In this document: positions 15,826 to 24,473 of the stretch, piece by piece
How positions within the stretch are numbered: position 1 is the stretch's first letter
How the letters are laid out: every line of letters begins with the position of its first letter
NCBI GenBank assembly: GCA_029212615.1
Contig: JARGPJ010000005.1
Coordinates: 1-64,000 of the forward strand
Origin: Verrucomicrobiales bacterium
GTDB lineage: Bacteria > Verrucomicrobiota > Verrucomicrobiia > Verrucomicrobiales > DEV007
Direction: 5' to 3'
Length of the DNA: 64,000 nucleotides
Translations under genes and position numbers: made by a program
Notes under the pieces: model-generated
The model's database searches: none
The model's input: only the letters and a program-made list of their open reading frames with translations
Told to the model about the DNA's origin: nothing

Positions 15826-16251
15826 ATGACTCATTTCCAGTGGAAACCCTATATTATCTCTCTCACCGAAGCCCCTGCCGCGAGGGAGCGAAAGTGCGAT
15901 GCCTCGTTTTTCCCTCCTCTCCCACTGGCTGGACTGCGGGAATGGGAAAAAAAATGGAATCTCGTTCTTCCGGACGAAATCACCTCCTTCCTCCTTCAAT
16001 CGGATGGGCTTGAAGCACAGCGCGGTGAAATCTGGCCTGTCCTTCCCTTCAAACAATGGGAAGTGATCAGTGATCTTTGCCTCGCCCCGCATCCCTGGAT
16101 CCGTTTTGGCGAGACAGAGGAATTTTTCTACCTGCTCTCATTAGGGCATACTCCATCCGTTTACCGCCACGGTCGCTTTGCCTCTGACGAGGAATTTTTT
16201 GCGTCAGGGTTCAAAAAATATCTCCAGAAAATCTTCCGGGGAGAAGGCTGA
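15826..16251 (+). CDS. SMI1/KNR4 (SUKH) family protein
   Basis: The 141-residue protein shows the SUKH pattern: an opening Trp/Glu helix (WEKKWNLVLPDEITSFLLQSDGLEA), then a Trp-Pro strand (EIWPVLPFKQWEVI), a mid-region FGETEEFFYLLSLG and a final helix SDEEFFASGFKKYLQKIF. SUKH proteins occur as immunity proteins in contact-dependent and polymorphic toxin systems, and also as housekeeping regulators. No toxin-like gene lies next to it, so the immunity role is not supported by context. It lies 97 bases after the pseudopilin-like gene on the same strand. ATG at 15826 is the first in frame and fits the domain start. Confidence 0.65.
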   Translation: MTHFQWKPYIISLTEAPAARERKCDASFFPPLPLAGLREWEKKWNLVLPDEITSFLLQSDGLEAQRGEIWPVLPFKQWEVISDLCLAPHPWIRFGETEEFFYLLSLGHTPSVYRHGRFASDEEFFASGFKKYLQKIFRGEG

Positions 16252-16299
16252 TCATCCCCACCGGAATGACGTAATCACAATGATAAGGAAAATATTGGC

Positions 16300-16311
16300 G
16301 CAAACGTTTGT
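16300..16311. promoter_or_regulatory. LacI-family operator ahead of the ribose/nucleoside operon
   Basis: CAAACGTTTG (16301-16310) is a perfect palindrome, extended to GCAAACGTTTGT, with the central CG and flanking A/T bases of LacI/PurR/RbsR-type operators. It lies 27 bases ahead of the binding-protein ATG at 16338, in the position of a repressor site overlapping the promoter. No LacI-family regulator gene is present in the window, so the regulator must be encoded elsewhere. Confidence 0.65.
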
Positions 16312-16337
16312 TTTCTGCCATTCTGGACAACCCTAAT

Positions 16338-17309
16338 ATGAAAATCCTAAGCCTTTCCTCTCTCTTTGCCGCCTGCTTTGCCATGGTCTGCCTGACCTCC
16401 TGCAATGAATCCGCGACAACGGAGGAGTCCGGAAATCCCTCCGGAAACGAAGGGAAACCTGAAGTTGCCCTCATCATGAAATCTCTCGCCAATGAGTTTT
16501 TCAAAACGATGGCTGACGGAGCGGTTGCCTACCAAGCTGAGAATGCGGACAAATTTGATCTCATCGTGAACGGAATCAAAAACGAAACCGATCTCGCTCA
16601 GCAAGTAGCCCTCGTTGAACAAATGGTGGCTCGCGGCGTCGACGCCATCGTCATTGCACCGGCAGACTCCAAAGCCCTTATCTCAGTCCTGAAGCGGGCA
16701 CAGGCACAAGGGATCACCGTGATCAACATCGATAACAAACTCGATGAGAAAGTGCTCACCGCAGCATCTGTTTCCATCCCCTTTGTCGGCCCCGACAACC
16801 GTGAAGGAGCCCGCCTCGTCGGTGAGGAACTGGCCAAGTCGCTCGAAGATGGTGCCAAGGTCGCGATCCTTGAAGGCGTTCCCACCGCTTTCAATGCACA
16901 GCAGCGCCGCGCCGGGTTCGAAGATGCGATGACAGCTGCCGGCGCAAATATCGTGACCGTTCAAAGCGCTCAATGGGAAATGGAAAAAGCCAATACCGTT
17001 GCGGCAGCGATCCTTACTTCGAATCCTGACTTAAGTGCCTTTCTTGCCAGCAACGACAGCATGGCGCTCGGAGCTGCCGCTGCGGTAAGAGCAGCCGGCA
17101 AAGAAGATCAGGTTAAAATCGTTGGCTTCGACAATATTTCAGCCGTGCAGAGCATGATCAAAGAAGGTCGCATTCTCGCTACCGCTGATCAGCACGGGGG
17201 AAAACTTGCGATCTTCGGCATCGAAGCAGCCCTCAAAATTGCTACCGGCGAAGAAAGCCCTTCCGACCAGAAAACTCCCGTCAATTTAGTCACCAAAGAC
17301 ACCCTCTAA
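16338..17309 (+). CDS. rbsB: Ribose-type ABC transporter substrate-binding lipoprotein
   Basis: The 323-residue product begins with a lipoprotein signal ending in the lipobox LTSC (lipid-modified Cys about 22), so it is anchored in a membrane. The mature part is a type I periplasmic binding protein of the RbsB/sugar family: VALIMKSLANEFFKTMADGA, GVDAIVIAPADSKALISVLKRA, the FVGPDNREGARLV hinge, LEGVPTAFNAQQRRAGFEDAM and IVGFDNISAVQSMIKEG. RbsB relatives bind ribose, other pentoses or nucleosides. It is the first gene of an operon with a permease (one base gap) and two nucleoside hydrolases, so ribose or nucleosides are the likely ligands. The start at 16338, rather than 16308, gives a proper signal sequence. 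Confidence 0.85.
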   Translation: MKILSLSSLFAACFAMVCLTSCNESATTEESGNPSGNEGKPEVALIMKSLANEFFKTMADGAVAYQAENADKFDLIVNGIKNETDLAQQVALVEQMVARGVDAIVIAPADSKALISVLKRAQAQGITVINIDNKLDEKVLTAASVSIPFVGPDNREGARLVGEELAKSLEDGAKVAILEGVPTAFNAQQRRAGFEDAMTAAGANIVTVQSAQWEMEKANTVAAAILTSNPDLSAFLASNDSMALGAAAAVRAAGKEDQVKIVGFDNISAVQSMIKEGRILATADQHGGKLAIFGIEAALKIATGEESPSDQKTPVNLVTKDTL

Positions 17310-17310
17310 A

Positions 17311-18282
17311 ATGTCTTCCTCCTCCAGGACCAACCCACTCGCAAAATACGGCGAACCGCTCGGACTCATCGGAGTTCTGGCGCTACTCGTCGCCATCTTC
17401 GCCCTCATCAGCGATCGATTTTTCTCTGCGTCGACCTTCAATCAGATTGCCAATCAGGTTCCCGCTCTCGCGGTCATTGCCGTGGGGATGACTTTCGTCA
17501 TCATCACTGCGGGGATTGACCTTTCAGTTGGCTCCGTCCTCGGCTTTGCCGGGGCGATGCTGGGCCTTTCGATGGTCGATTGGGGATGGCCTCTCCTGCT
17601 CGCGCTACCCCTCGCCATGCTCGCGGGTGGAATCTGCGGATGGGCGAACGGATGGGTCTCAGTCCGCTTTGCGGTACCCAGCTTCATTGTCACACTCGGC
17701 ATGATGCAAATGGCCCGCGGCCTCGCCTACCTTGGAACAGACTCCCAGACGAAATACATCGGCGCCCCCGTCGAATGGCTGGGCGCCCCTATTCCCGGCA
17801 TCGGTATTTCATGGGCCTTTCTCTTTGCCGTCCTGGTGGTTATCCTCGGGCAGATCATTCTCAGCCGCACCGTCTTCGGACGCTACGTCATGGTTATCGG
17901 GGCCAATGAAGAAGCGGCAACTTTCTCCGGAATCAATACCCGCCCCATCAAGATCGCGGTCTTTGCGATTGCCGGTGCCCTTGCCGGACTGGGTGCAGCC
18001 TTCGCCAGTTCGAAACTCGCTTCAGTCGATCCCAACGCCGGCGTCGGCCTTGAATTGTCTGCCATCGCCGCCGTCGTCATTGGCGGGACGAGCCTCATGG
18101 GAGGGCGCGGGTCTATCGTCGGCAGCTTTATCGGAGTCCTCATCATGGCAACCCTCGAAACCGGTCTCGCCCAGATTGGTGCGTCCGAACCGATCAAACT
18201 TCTCATCACAGGAATCGTCATTGTCGTCGCCGTCATCGTCGATGCCTGGCGTGCCGGAAAAATGAAACGACTCAAACCATGA
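17311..18282 (+). CDS. rbsC: Ribose-type ABC transporter permease
   Basis: The 323-residue protein has about nine to ten hydrophobic helices in the RbsC/branched-chain-type permease pattern. Landmarks are PALAVIAVGMTFVIITAGIDLSVGSVLGF, the internal GANEEAATFSGINTRPIKIAVF loop that contacts the ATPase, and GRGSIVGSFIGVLIMATLETGLAQIG. It should form the inner-membrane channel for the substrate carried by the preceding lipoprotein. The ATG follows the upstream stop by one base and its own stop overlaps the next ATG (ATGA), showing tight translational coupling. No ATPase gene of the RbsA type is adjacent or elsewhere in the window, so the energising subunit must come from another locus. Confidence 0.85.
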   Translation: MSSSSRTNPLAKYGEPLGLIGVLALLVAIFALISDRFFSASTFNQIANQVPALAVIAVGMTFVIITAGIDLSVGSVLGFAGAMLGLSMVDWGWPLLLALPLAMLAGGICGWANGWVSVRFAVPSFIVTLGMMQMARGLAYLGTDSQTKYIGAPVEWLGAPIPGIGISWAFLFAVLVVILGQIILSRTVFGRYVMVIGANEEAATFSGINTRPIKIAVFAIAGALAGLGAAFASSKLASVDPNAGVGLELSAIAAVVIGGTSLMGGRGSIVGSFIGVLIMATLETGLAQIGASEPIKLLITGIVIVVAVIVDAWRAGKMKRLKP

Positions 18283-19301
18283 AAATCCCCCTTTTCCTAA
18301 CAGCCCTTCTCGGACTTCTACTATCGCCTCTTCAGGCGGAGCCGGTGAAGATAATTTTCGACACCGATATGGGAAATGACATTGATGATGCCATGGCCCT
18401 CGTCATGATCCACAACCTTGCGAAGCGGGATGCAGTGGAACTACTTGCCGTCACCTCGACCAAAGATCACCCGCTTTCAGCGGCCTACATCGATGCCGTC
18501 AATACCTACTACGGTTTTCCCGACATTCCGATTGGAGTCGTACATGACGGGGCAACACAGGAAGTTGGACGTTACAATGAAGTGGCAACGAGAACGAACG
18601 AGGATGGCACGCTCCGCTACCCGCACGATCTAAAGTCAGGTGAAGAGGCTCCCGAGGCCGTTGCCCTTATCCGTAAAACGCTTGCCGCCCAGCCGGATGA
18701 ATCAGTCAAGCTGGTCCAGGTTGGGTTTTTCACCAACTTCTCCCGCCTTCTCGACTCAACACCGGACAAATACTCAAACCTCGACGGCAAGGCTCTCATC
18801 AAAGCCAAAGTGAAAGAGTTAGTCATCATGGCGGGCGCTTTCCAGACGATTCGCTACGGTACACAGCACCTTGAATACAATGTCGTGAAGGACATTCCTT
18901 CAGCACAAAAACTGGCTGCGGAATGGCCTACGCCGGTTGTCTGGAGCGGCTTCGAAATCGGATTACATTCAACGTATCCGTGGAAGAGCATCGTGGAAGA
19001 CTACAACTACATCGACAATCACCTGTTGAAGGACAGCTACCTTGCCTGGGCTCAGATAACACCGCATGATCGTCCGACCTGGGATCTCAGTTGCGTCCTC
19101 CACGCGATCTACCCTGACCGTGACTATTTTTATCTGTCACCTAAAGGAAGCGTTACCGTAAACGATGAAGGACGAACTGATTTCAGCCCGGCCAAAAAGA
19201 ACGGCAAAGACGCCTACCTCATCATGAGCAACGAACAGGCCGCCCGACTCCGTGAAGCCTACGTTCAACTTTGCACACAACCTCCTTCTCCCGTGAAATG
19301 A
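18279..19301 (+). CDS. Exported inosine/uridine-preferring nucleoside hydrolase (1)
   Basis: The 340-residue protein starts with a signal peptide (MKIPLFLTALLGLLLSPLQA) and carries the nucleoside-hydrolase calcium-binding motif DTDMGNDIDD (residues 28-37). Later landmarks include VKELVIMAGAF and WPTPVVWSGFEIG. The family splits the N-glycosidic bond of ribonucleosides, releasing ribose and base, and most members are cytoplasmic. The signal peptide and the operon with a ribose-type transporter suggest action in the periplasm or outside, feeding ribose to the transporter; this is an inference. The gene overlaps the permease gene by four bases at its start and the second hydrolase by four at its end. 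Confidence 0.85.
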   Translation: MKIPLFLTALLGLLLSPLQAEPVKIIFDTDMGNDIDDAMALVMIHNLAKRDAVELLAVTSTKDHPLSAAYIDAVNTYYGFPDIPIGVVHDGATQEVGRYNEVATRTNEDGTLRYPHDLKSGEEAPEAVALIRKTLAAQPDESVKLVQVGFFTNFSRLLDSTPDKYSNLDGKALIKAKVKELVIMAGAFQTIRYGTQHLEYNVVKDIPSAQKLAAEWPTPVVWSGFEIGLHSTYPWKSIVEDYNYIDNHLLKDSYLAWAQITPHDRPTWDLSCVLHAIYPDRDYFYLSPKGSVTVNDEGRTDFSPAKKNGKDAYLIMSNEQAARLREAYVQLCTQPPSPVK

Positions 19302-20272
19302 GATTACTTCCCGGACTCTTCCTGTTTCTCCCGCTGCTCCTTCAGGCAGCACCGGTCAAAGTCATCTTCGACACTGACATGGCAAATGATTGCGATGACG
19401 TCGGCGCTCTTGCCGTCCTCAATGTTCTCGCTGACAAGGGTGAAGCTGAGATTCTTGCCGTCGTCACCAACCGGAAGTGCCCCGGAAACTCATCCGCCGG
19501 AGCTTCGGATGCGATCAACACATGGTTTGGTCGTCCCGACATCCCCATCGGAACAGACAAAGATGGAGCCAAAGTTCCCTGGAAGCAGCCCAGCAGTTAT
19601 GCCTCGTTCCTCCACGAAGAGTTCCCTAACGACACACCAAAAGATGACAAAGCGAGAGATGCTCTCGACATCTATCTCGAAACCCTGAAGGCTCAGCCGG
19701 ATGGGTCAGTTACGATTTGCAGCGTCGGTGCCCTCAGCAATCTCGAGGACCTGCTCCGCGCCGACGAGAAGCTCGTCAAAGCGAAAGTGAAAGAGCTCTA
19801 CATCATGGGTGGGGGATTCCCCCGCACTTATCACCCGGAAACCAATATCAGACTCGACCCGGCCGCGGCGGTGACAATCACCAATGAATGGCCCACTCCA
19901 ATTGTCTGGCAGGGCTTCGAAGTCGGAAACGCTATGTACAACGGTCAGGAATTGATCGACACGGCAGATAACAGTCCGGTTCGGCGCGCCTACGAGTTAC
20001 GCCCCTTTCGCGGGGGCAAAGCCATTGATCACGGAAAGCCTAACCATGACCTCGCTACCGTCCTTCTCGCCGTTCGCGGTATTCAGCCGGAATACTGGAC
20101 CGTCTTCAAGAAAGGCCGTGTCGTCATTGACTCGGACGGTCACACCGAATGGCGACGGGATTACCCGAAGGATCATCGCTACGTGAAGATCAAAGATCAC
20201 CCCCGCGTTCTCGCCGGCATCATCGGCGAACTCTTAGCCACTCCTCCTGCGAAAACGCCGGCACAGCCGTGA
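19298..20272 (+). CDS. Exported nucleoside hydrolase (2), divergent motif
   Basis: A paralogue of the preceding gene, 324 residues from ATG 19298, which overlaps the upstream stop as ATGA. A signal peptide (MRLLPGLFLFLPLLLQAA) precedes the metal-binding motif DTDMANDCDD at about residues 25-34; the glycine of the usual DTDxGxD is alanine here, while all four aspartates remain. Other landmarks are KVKELYIMGGGFPRTYH and WPTPIVWQGFEVG. It should hydrolyse nucleosides or a related N-glycoside, perhaps with a different base preference from its neighbour; having two exported copies in one operon suggests broad nucleoside scavenging. A longer frame from 19271 would obscure the signal peptide. Confidence 0.8.
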   Translation: MRLLPGLFLFLPLLLQAAPVKVIFDTDMANDCDDVGALAVLNVLADKGEAEILAVVTNRKCPGNSSAGASDAINTWFGRPDIPIGTDKDGAKVPWKQPSSYASFLHEEFPNDTPKDDKARDALDIYLETLKAQPDGSVTICSVGALSNLEDLLRADEKLVKAKVKELYIMGGGFPRTYHPETNIRLDPAAAVTITNEWPTPIVWQGFEVGNAMYNGQELIDTADNSPVRRAYELRPFRGGKAIDHGKPNHDLATVLLAVRGIQPEYWTVFKKGRVVIDSDGHTEWRRDYPKDHRYVKIKDHPRVLAGIIGELLATPPAKTPAQP

Positions 20273-20302
20273 ACTTCGCACCTCTCGAACGAATAGAGAT
20301 AC

Positions 20303-20317
20303 GCTGGAGCATCCAGC
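20303..20317 (+). terminator. Small hairpin after the nucleoside hydrolase operon
   Basis: GCTGG (20303-20307) and CCAGC (20313-20317) form a five-pair stem with an AGCAT loop, followed by CATTTCCTTTG. It lies about 30 bases after the stop of the second hydrolase and before the sulfatase gene. The stem is short and the T tract interrupted, so termination would be weak at best. Confidence 0.2.
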
Positions 20318-20372
20318 CATTTCCTTTGAACCCCCACCTCTTTAGCTCCTTTTCGATCCCCCTAACACAATC

Positions 20373-22211
20373 ATGAAATCCTGTTTCATCTTACTGACCA
20401 CCCTGCTGACTGCGTTCACCTTCACCGAAACCGTTTCAGCCGCTGAAAAGCCCAACGTCATCGTCATCCTAACGGACGACCAGGGATACCCCGACCTTTC
20501 CGCCCACGGGAATCCTGTCCTCGAAACGCCAAATCTCGATGCGATCCATGCGAACAGTTCACGCCTCACAGACTTCCATGTCGCCCCGATGTGCACCCCG
20601 ACCCGGGGACAACTTCTCTCAGGTCTCGATGCTGCACGCAACGGAGCGATCAACGTGAGTAGCGGCCGCACTCTCCTGCGTCCTGAGCTCTCAACCATGG
20701 CTGACCTTCTCGCTTCCGACGGATATACTACCGGCCTCTTCGGAAAATGGCACCTTGGAGACAACTACCCGTTTCGTCCGTCAGACCGGGGCTTCCAGGA
20801 AACACTTTGGTTTCCATCGTCACATATCAACTCGACTCCCGACGTATGGAACAATGATTACTTCGACGACACTTACCGTCACAACGGAGAGCTCAAAGAA
20901 TACAAAGGCTACTGCACAGACGTCTTCTTCGAGGAAGCCATCTCCTGGATGAAAGACCAGGCTGATTCCGGCAAGCCGTTCTTCACCTACCTGCCCACTA
21001 ACGCCCCTCACACGCCCTACTGGGAACCGAGCGAATACACCGACGCGATGCGAAAGCGCTTCGAAGAGGTCGAAGCTGAGGGAGGAGTCGAAGTCACCCC
21101 CGCCCACAAACGCGAGGATCTCATTCAGTTCCTCGCCATGATTAAAAACATTGACGATAATGTCGGAAAACTGGATGCCTTTCTCGCCGAATCCGGACTG
21201 CTTGAAAACACCATCCTCATCTACCTCACTGACAACGGGAGCACGATGGCGGAAACCTACTTCAAAGCCGGAATGCGCGGGAAGAAAACACAGCTGTGGG
21301 AAGGCGGTCACCGAGTCCCCTGCTTTGTTCGCTGGCCTGCCGGAGGAATGAGCGAAGGGCGTGACATCAACGGCCTGACCGAAGCACAGGACCTGCTTCC
21401 AACCATTCTCAAGTTAACCGGCAGTGAGGTCGAAGCCCCCCGGTTCGACGGCATCGACCTTTCAGAAATCCTTCTTGGAAAAGCAGAAGTCGATCCTGAT
21501 CGCATGCTTGTGATCAATTACTCCCGCATGCCCGTGGGATTCGAATACCCCGCTCCGGACTCCCCCTCCATCATGACAAAGGAAATGTCGGGAGTGCTCT
21601 GGAAGCGCTGGCGCCTCCTCGAGGACAAAGAGCTTTACGATCTCGAATCCGATCCCATGCAAACGACAAACGTGATCGAAGATCATCCCGATGTCGTAAA
21701 GGAAATGCGGGGCACATTAAACAAGTGGTGGGATGGAGTGAAAGACGAAGTCAATGAACCTCAGCGGGTCGTGATCGGCCACGAAGCTGAAAATCCAATG
21801 TTACTCACCGCCTGCGAATGGCTTGATGTCTTCATTGATCAGCAACAGCAAATTCGACGCGCCGACTTGAAAAACAGCTTCTGGGAACTCGACGTCGCCG
21901 AAGCCGGCAAGTATGAATTCGAACTCCGCCGCTGGCCAAGAGATTCCGACCTCGGCTTACGTGAAGGCGTCGAAGCAACCCCTGTCACCGACGACGTCCT
22001 GCTTCCGGGTAAGGCACTCGACATCAGCTCCGCCCGCATTCAGATTGGAAACTTTAAGGCCAGAAAGCCGGTTAAAAAGAACTCAAAATTTGTGAAGTTC
22101 ACCGCCCACCTGAATCCCGGGCCAAAGCGTTTATACACCTGGTTCGGTGACTCCAACAATCAACAGATCGTGGGAGCCTACTACGTTTATGTGAATCGAA
22201 TTGGGGATTAG
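20373..22211 (+). CDS. Secreted type I sulfatase (612 residues)
   Basis: After a signal peptide (residues 1-23) comes the sulfatase fold of the alkaline phosphatase superfamily. Metal-binding aspartates lie in VILTDDQGY (Asp35-Asp36), the formylglycine motif C-T-P-T-R is at residues 74-78, and GKWHLGD (124-130) and LPTNAPHTPY follow further on. It should remove sulfate esters from a glycan outside the cytoplasm once Cys74 is converted by a formylglycine-generating enzyme, which is not encoded here. The last about 170 residues (EAGKYEFELRRWPRDSD) form an extra beta-rich domain also seen in the sulfatase at 37723-39453. It is the only plus-strand sulfatase in the window and follows the ribose/nucleoside operon by 100 bases, perhaps as a separate unit. 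Its stop overlaps a convergent gene. Confidence 0.9.
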   Translation: MKSCFILLTTLLTAFTFTETVSAAEKPNVIVILTDDQGYPDLSAHGNPVLETPNLDAIHANSSRLTDFHVAPMCTPTRGQLLSGLDAARNGAINVSSGRTLLRPELSTMADLLASDGYTTGLFGKWHLGDNYPFRPSDRGFQETLWFPSSHINSTPDVWNNDYFDDTYRHNGELKEYKGYCTDVFFEEAISWMKDQADSGKPFFTYLPTNAPHTPYWEPSEYTDAMRKRFEEVEAEGGVEVTPAHKREDLIQFLAMIKNIDDNVGKLDAFLAESGLLENTILIYLTDNGSTMAETYFKAGMRGKKTQLWEGGHRVPCFVRWPAGGMSEGRDINGLTEAQDLLPTILKLTGSEVEAPRFDGIDLSEILLGKAEVDPDRMLVINYSRMPVGFEYPAPDSPSIMTKEMSGVLWKRWRLLEDKELYDLESDPMQTTNVIEDHPDVVKEMRGTLNKWWDGVKDEVNEPQRVVIGHEAENPMLLTACEWLDVFIDQQQQIRRADLKNSFWELDVAEAGKYEFELRRWPRDSDLGLREGVEATPVTDDVLLPGKALDISSARIQIGNFKARKPVKKNSKFVKFTAHLNPGPKRLYTWFGDSNNQQIVGAYYVYVNRIGD

Positions 22212-22942
22212 TAAGGGGGGCAGAATCCGGGCTGCCCCATGATAGATGGATGACCGGGAGCAAAATTCACCTCCTCGCCTCCATCGAAAAAGTCTTCTGC
22301 AGAGATTGTGAGATCTACCCTGGAAGAGTATGCGGGACCGTCAGCACTGGCAGTCCCGCTTTTGCATGTCGCGCCATCGCCACAATCGGCGGCTTCTTTC
22401 CCTTCCTCTTTGCAGTTCCCGTCAACCCGGCAGCTCTCACCATCACTGCTCTTGACCGAACAGGTTGCGGTGGCTGAATCGCAGGCAGTCGTTCCGCAGG
22501 CATTGACGGCACAGACGTCACTGGATCCATCATCAAAAGCAGGGAAACGCAGCTGCCCGACTGATACGGTCACGACTTCGTCTCCCGGAAAAAGCCCCGT
22601 TTTCACTTCGACATTCAGCCCATCCGTCCTCCCGAGCGTTACCTCAACCTCGCGAAAAGCCCCGCCGGATTCAGCGTCCTTCAGAAGGACGAAAAAACGC
22701 CCCTCTTCCGTAAACACACTGCCGACCGGAATCGCCGTGACCTCCGAGGTCCCGCCCATGAGTTGCTGCTCCACGGCGGTATCCGTTCGAATGCCGGAGA
22801 TTTCAGGGGTGGTTTCATTAGAACCTGAAACGGTGGACTCTTCAGGTGCGGGCGCTTCTTTCGCTTCATCCTGTGCACGGACAAAAGCGAGTGTTCCGAG
22901 GGAAAGGATCGTAATGACAGTAAGTATGAGATTGGTCTTCAT
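22208..22942 (-). CDS. Exported protein with an RND-adaptor (HlyD/CusB) C-terminal-like domain and Cys-rich segment
   Basis: The 244-residue protein has a signal peptide (MKTNLILTVITILSLGTLAFVRA), an acidic Thr/Ser-rich stretch, then a segment at about 68-130 closely resembling the membrane-proximal end of efflux adaptor proteins: AIPVGSVFTEEGRFFVLL, REVEVTLGRTDGLNVEV and GLFPGDEVVT. The barrel-sandwich and hairpin domains of a real adaptor (normally 350-500 residues) are absent. Residues about 140-195 are rich in cysteine (VCAVNACGTTAC, CSVKSSDGESC, CKEEG, DCGDGATC), nine Cys in all including one near the C-terminus, which ends in GFCPPY. Metal binding or disulfide formation is plausible. 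No efflux pump gene is adjacent. It overlaps the convergent sulfatase gene by four bases. Confidence 0.6.
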   Translation of the reverse strand: MKTNLILTVITILSLGTLAFVRAQDEAKEAPAPEESTVSGSNETTPEISGIRTDTAVEQQLMGGTSEVTAIPVGSVFTEEGRFFVLLKDAESGGAFREVEVTLGRTDGLNVEVKTGLFPGDEVVTVSVGQLRFPAFDDGSSDVCAVNACGTTACDSATATCSVKSSDGESCRVDGNCKEEGKEAADCGDGATCKSGTASADGPAYSSRVDLTISAEDFFDGGEEVNFAPGHPSIMGQPGFCPPY

Positions 22943-23061
22943 ACCGCGATAGACGAATCTTCATTTCCGTCTATGCACGCCCCTTCCACGTTCCCCCGGA
23001 AAGATGGAGTCGTTGCAGAGTACTGAATTCGGGTTGATCTTTCTTTCAAAAAGGAGCCACC

Positions 23062-23634
23062 GTGATTCAGCCCGACCCCGAACTTTCTTCCCACACTGCC
23101 CACATTGAGCAGTCCCTCAACCGTACCGCCCGCGCTATCGAGCCGGACGAATTTACCGGACTGATTGGTGCTCCCGGACTTTCCGTGATGCGATCAGCGA
23201 TGGATACACTCAAAGCCGACTCTCTCTCCGTCTGGCTCGCGGACAAGGACGAAGAACATCTCGTCGTCACGCACACGGAACCGGATCCTGAGTTTCTGGG
23301 CTGGAAGCAATCGCTGGATGAAGGACTGACCGGCTTTGTCTTCGCCTCCGAACAATGCCTCTGCGAAAACGAAGTCTATTCCAACGCTCATCACTCAAAG
23401 AAGGCGGATGAAGCTCTCGGGCAGGTAACCTACGCCATGATCGCAACGCCATTTTACATCGCGGGAAACCTCAAAGGAGTGATCAGCTGTGTTCAGCTGA
23501 AAGAGAGTGCCAACGCCCCGAACCCTCCCGGATTCAGCGCTCGCAACATGAATCGGGTGAGGCGCCTTTCCACTGTGATCGAACGGCTCGTGAACTACAG
23601 GATGCTCACCTCCTTGCTTGATCTCGAATTATGA
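23062..23634 (+). CDS. Small GAF-domain protein
   Basis: The 190-residue protein is largely a single GAF domain: TLKADSLSVWLADKDEEHLVV, the turn LDEGLTGFVFASEQ, the strand YAMIATPFYIAGNLKGVISCVQL, and a closing helix MNRVRRLSTVIERLV. GAF domains bind small molecules or chromophores and often regulate a partner enzyme. The start is GTG at 23062, well supported by AAGGAG at 23051-23056 five bases upstream, one of the few clear Shine-Dalgarno sites in the window. Its stop overlaps the ATG of a subtilase gene as ATGA, so the GAF protein probably senses a signal for, or scaffolds, that protease. There is no signal peptide, so it is cytoplasmic. Confidence 0.75.
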   Translation: MIQPDPELSSHTAHIEQSLNRTARAIEPDEFTGLIGAPGLSVMRSAMDTLKADSLSVWLADKDEEHLVVTHTEPDPEFLGWKQSLDEGLTGFVFASEQCLCENEVYSNAHHSKKADEALGQVTYAMIATPFYIAGNLKGVISCVQLKESANAPNPPGFSARNMNRVRRLSTVIERLVNYRMLTSLLDLEL

Positions 23635-24431
23635 GTCACCGGATCAGCGACTTTTCAGACCTGCCTTCGCTCACGGCGATTAAGGAGGCTTCGATCTCAG
23701 GAACCGGGCGAGGTGTGAAGGTCGCCGTGATTGACTCAGGTATCGAAATCGATCACCCCCGCCTCGCCGGCGCTTCCATTGTTGATTCGGTCGCTTTCGA
23801 AGAACGCCATGGGGTAATCAAAGTCGTTGAAGAGAATACCGGCGATACTTTTGGCCACGGCACTGCGGTGGCCGATATCATTCACCGCAATGCTCCGGAG
23901 GCTGAGATTGGAAGCTTTCGCGTCATTGACGCCCGAAGCGTTTCCAAAACACACCTCATCTGTGCCGGGGTCCGCGAAGCAATGAAACGGGGCTACCATA
24001 TTCTCAATTGCAGCTTCGGGTGCCGGGGTCTTGCGAAATTTATACTCCCCCATAAAGAGTGGGCTGACGAAGCCTGGCTCAAAGGCGTTCACGTGGTCGC
24101 TGCCTGTAGTAATACAGATAATGATGAAGCGGAATGGCCATCTCATTTTGCACCCGTCTTCGGCGTCGACCTCGCTGATACAAAAGAGGAAAAGATCTTC
24201 TATCGTCCAGAGCATCTCGTAAGCTTTTCAGCCAAGGGCGAAAACGTGGAAGTGGCATGGCTGAACGGGGGGATTCAGGTCCAAACCGGGACCAGTTTTG
24301 CGGCGCCGAAAATTTCTTCGCATATTGCACGCATCCTCTCCGTCTATCCCGGAATACCTCCTTCGATGATGTATTCCCTGATGTCCTCCATCGCCGAACC
24401 ATGGCATCCCGGCCTCAGTTCTGATTGGTGA
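23631..24431 (+). CDS. Cytoplasmic subtilisin-like serine protease (S8)
   Basis: The 266-residue protein is a minimal S8 peptidase domain with the complete catalytic set: Asp35 in VAVIDSGIE, His76 in GHGTAV, oxyanion Asn161 in ACSNTDN and Ser222 in GTSFAAP. No signal peptide or propeptide is present, since the core begins within 30 residues; this is unusual, because most subtilases are secreted zymogens. It overlaps the GAF gene by four bases and lies 42 bases before an L,D-transpeptidase-like gene on the same strand. A regulated intracellular protease acting on a partner protein is therefore more likely than a nutritional role. The substrate is unknown. Confidence 0.85.
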   Translation: MSHRISDFSDLPSLTAIKEASISGTGRGVKVAVIDSGIEIDHPRLAGASIVDSVAFEERHGVIKVVEENTGDTFGHGTAVADIIHRNAPEAEIGSFRVIDARSVSKTHLICAGVREAMKRGYHILNCSFGCRGLAKFILPHKEWADEAWLKGVHVVAACSNTDNDEAEWPSHFAPVFGVDLADTKEEKIFYRPEHLVSFSAKGENVEVAWLNGGIQVQTGTSFAAPKISSHIARILSVYPGIPPSMMYSLMSSIAEPWHPGLSSDW

Positions 24432-24473
24432 CACCATTGACATTGAACCACCGACTACCACATACTTACCTCG

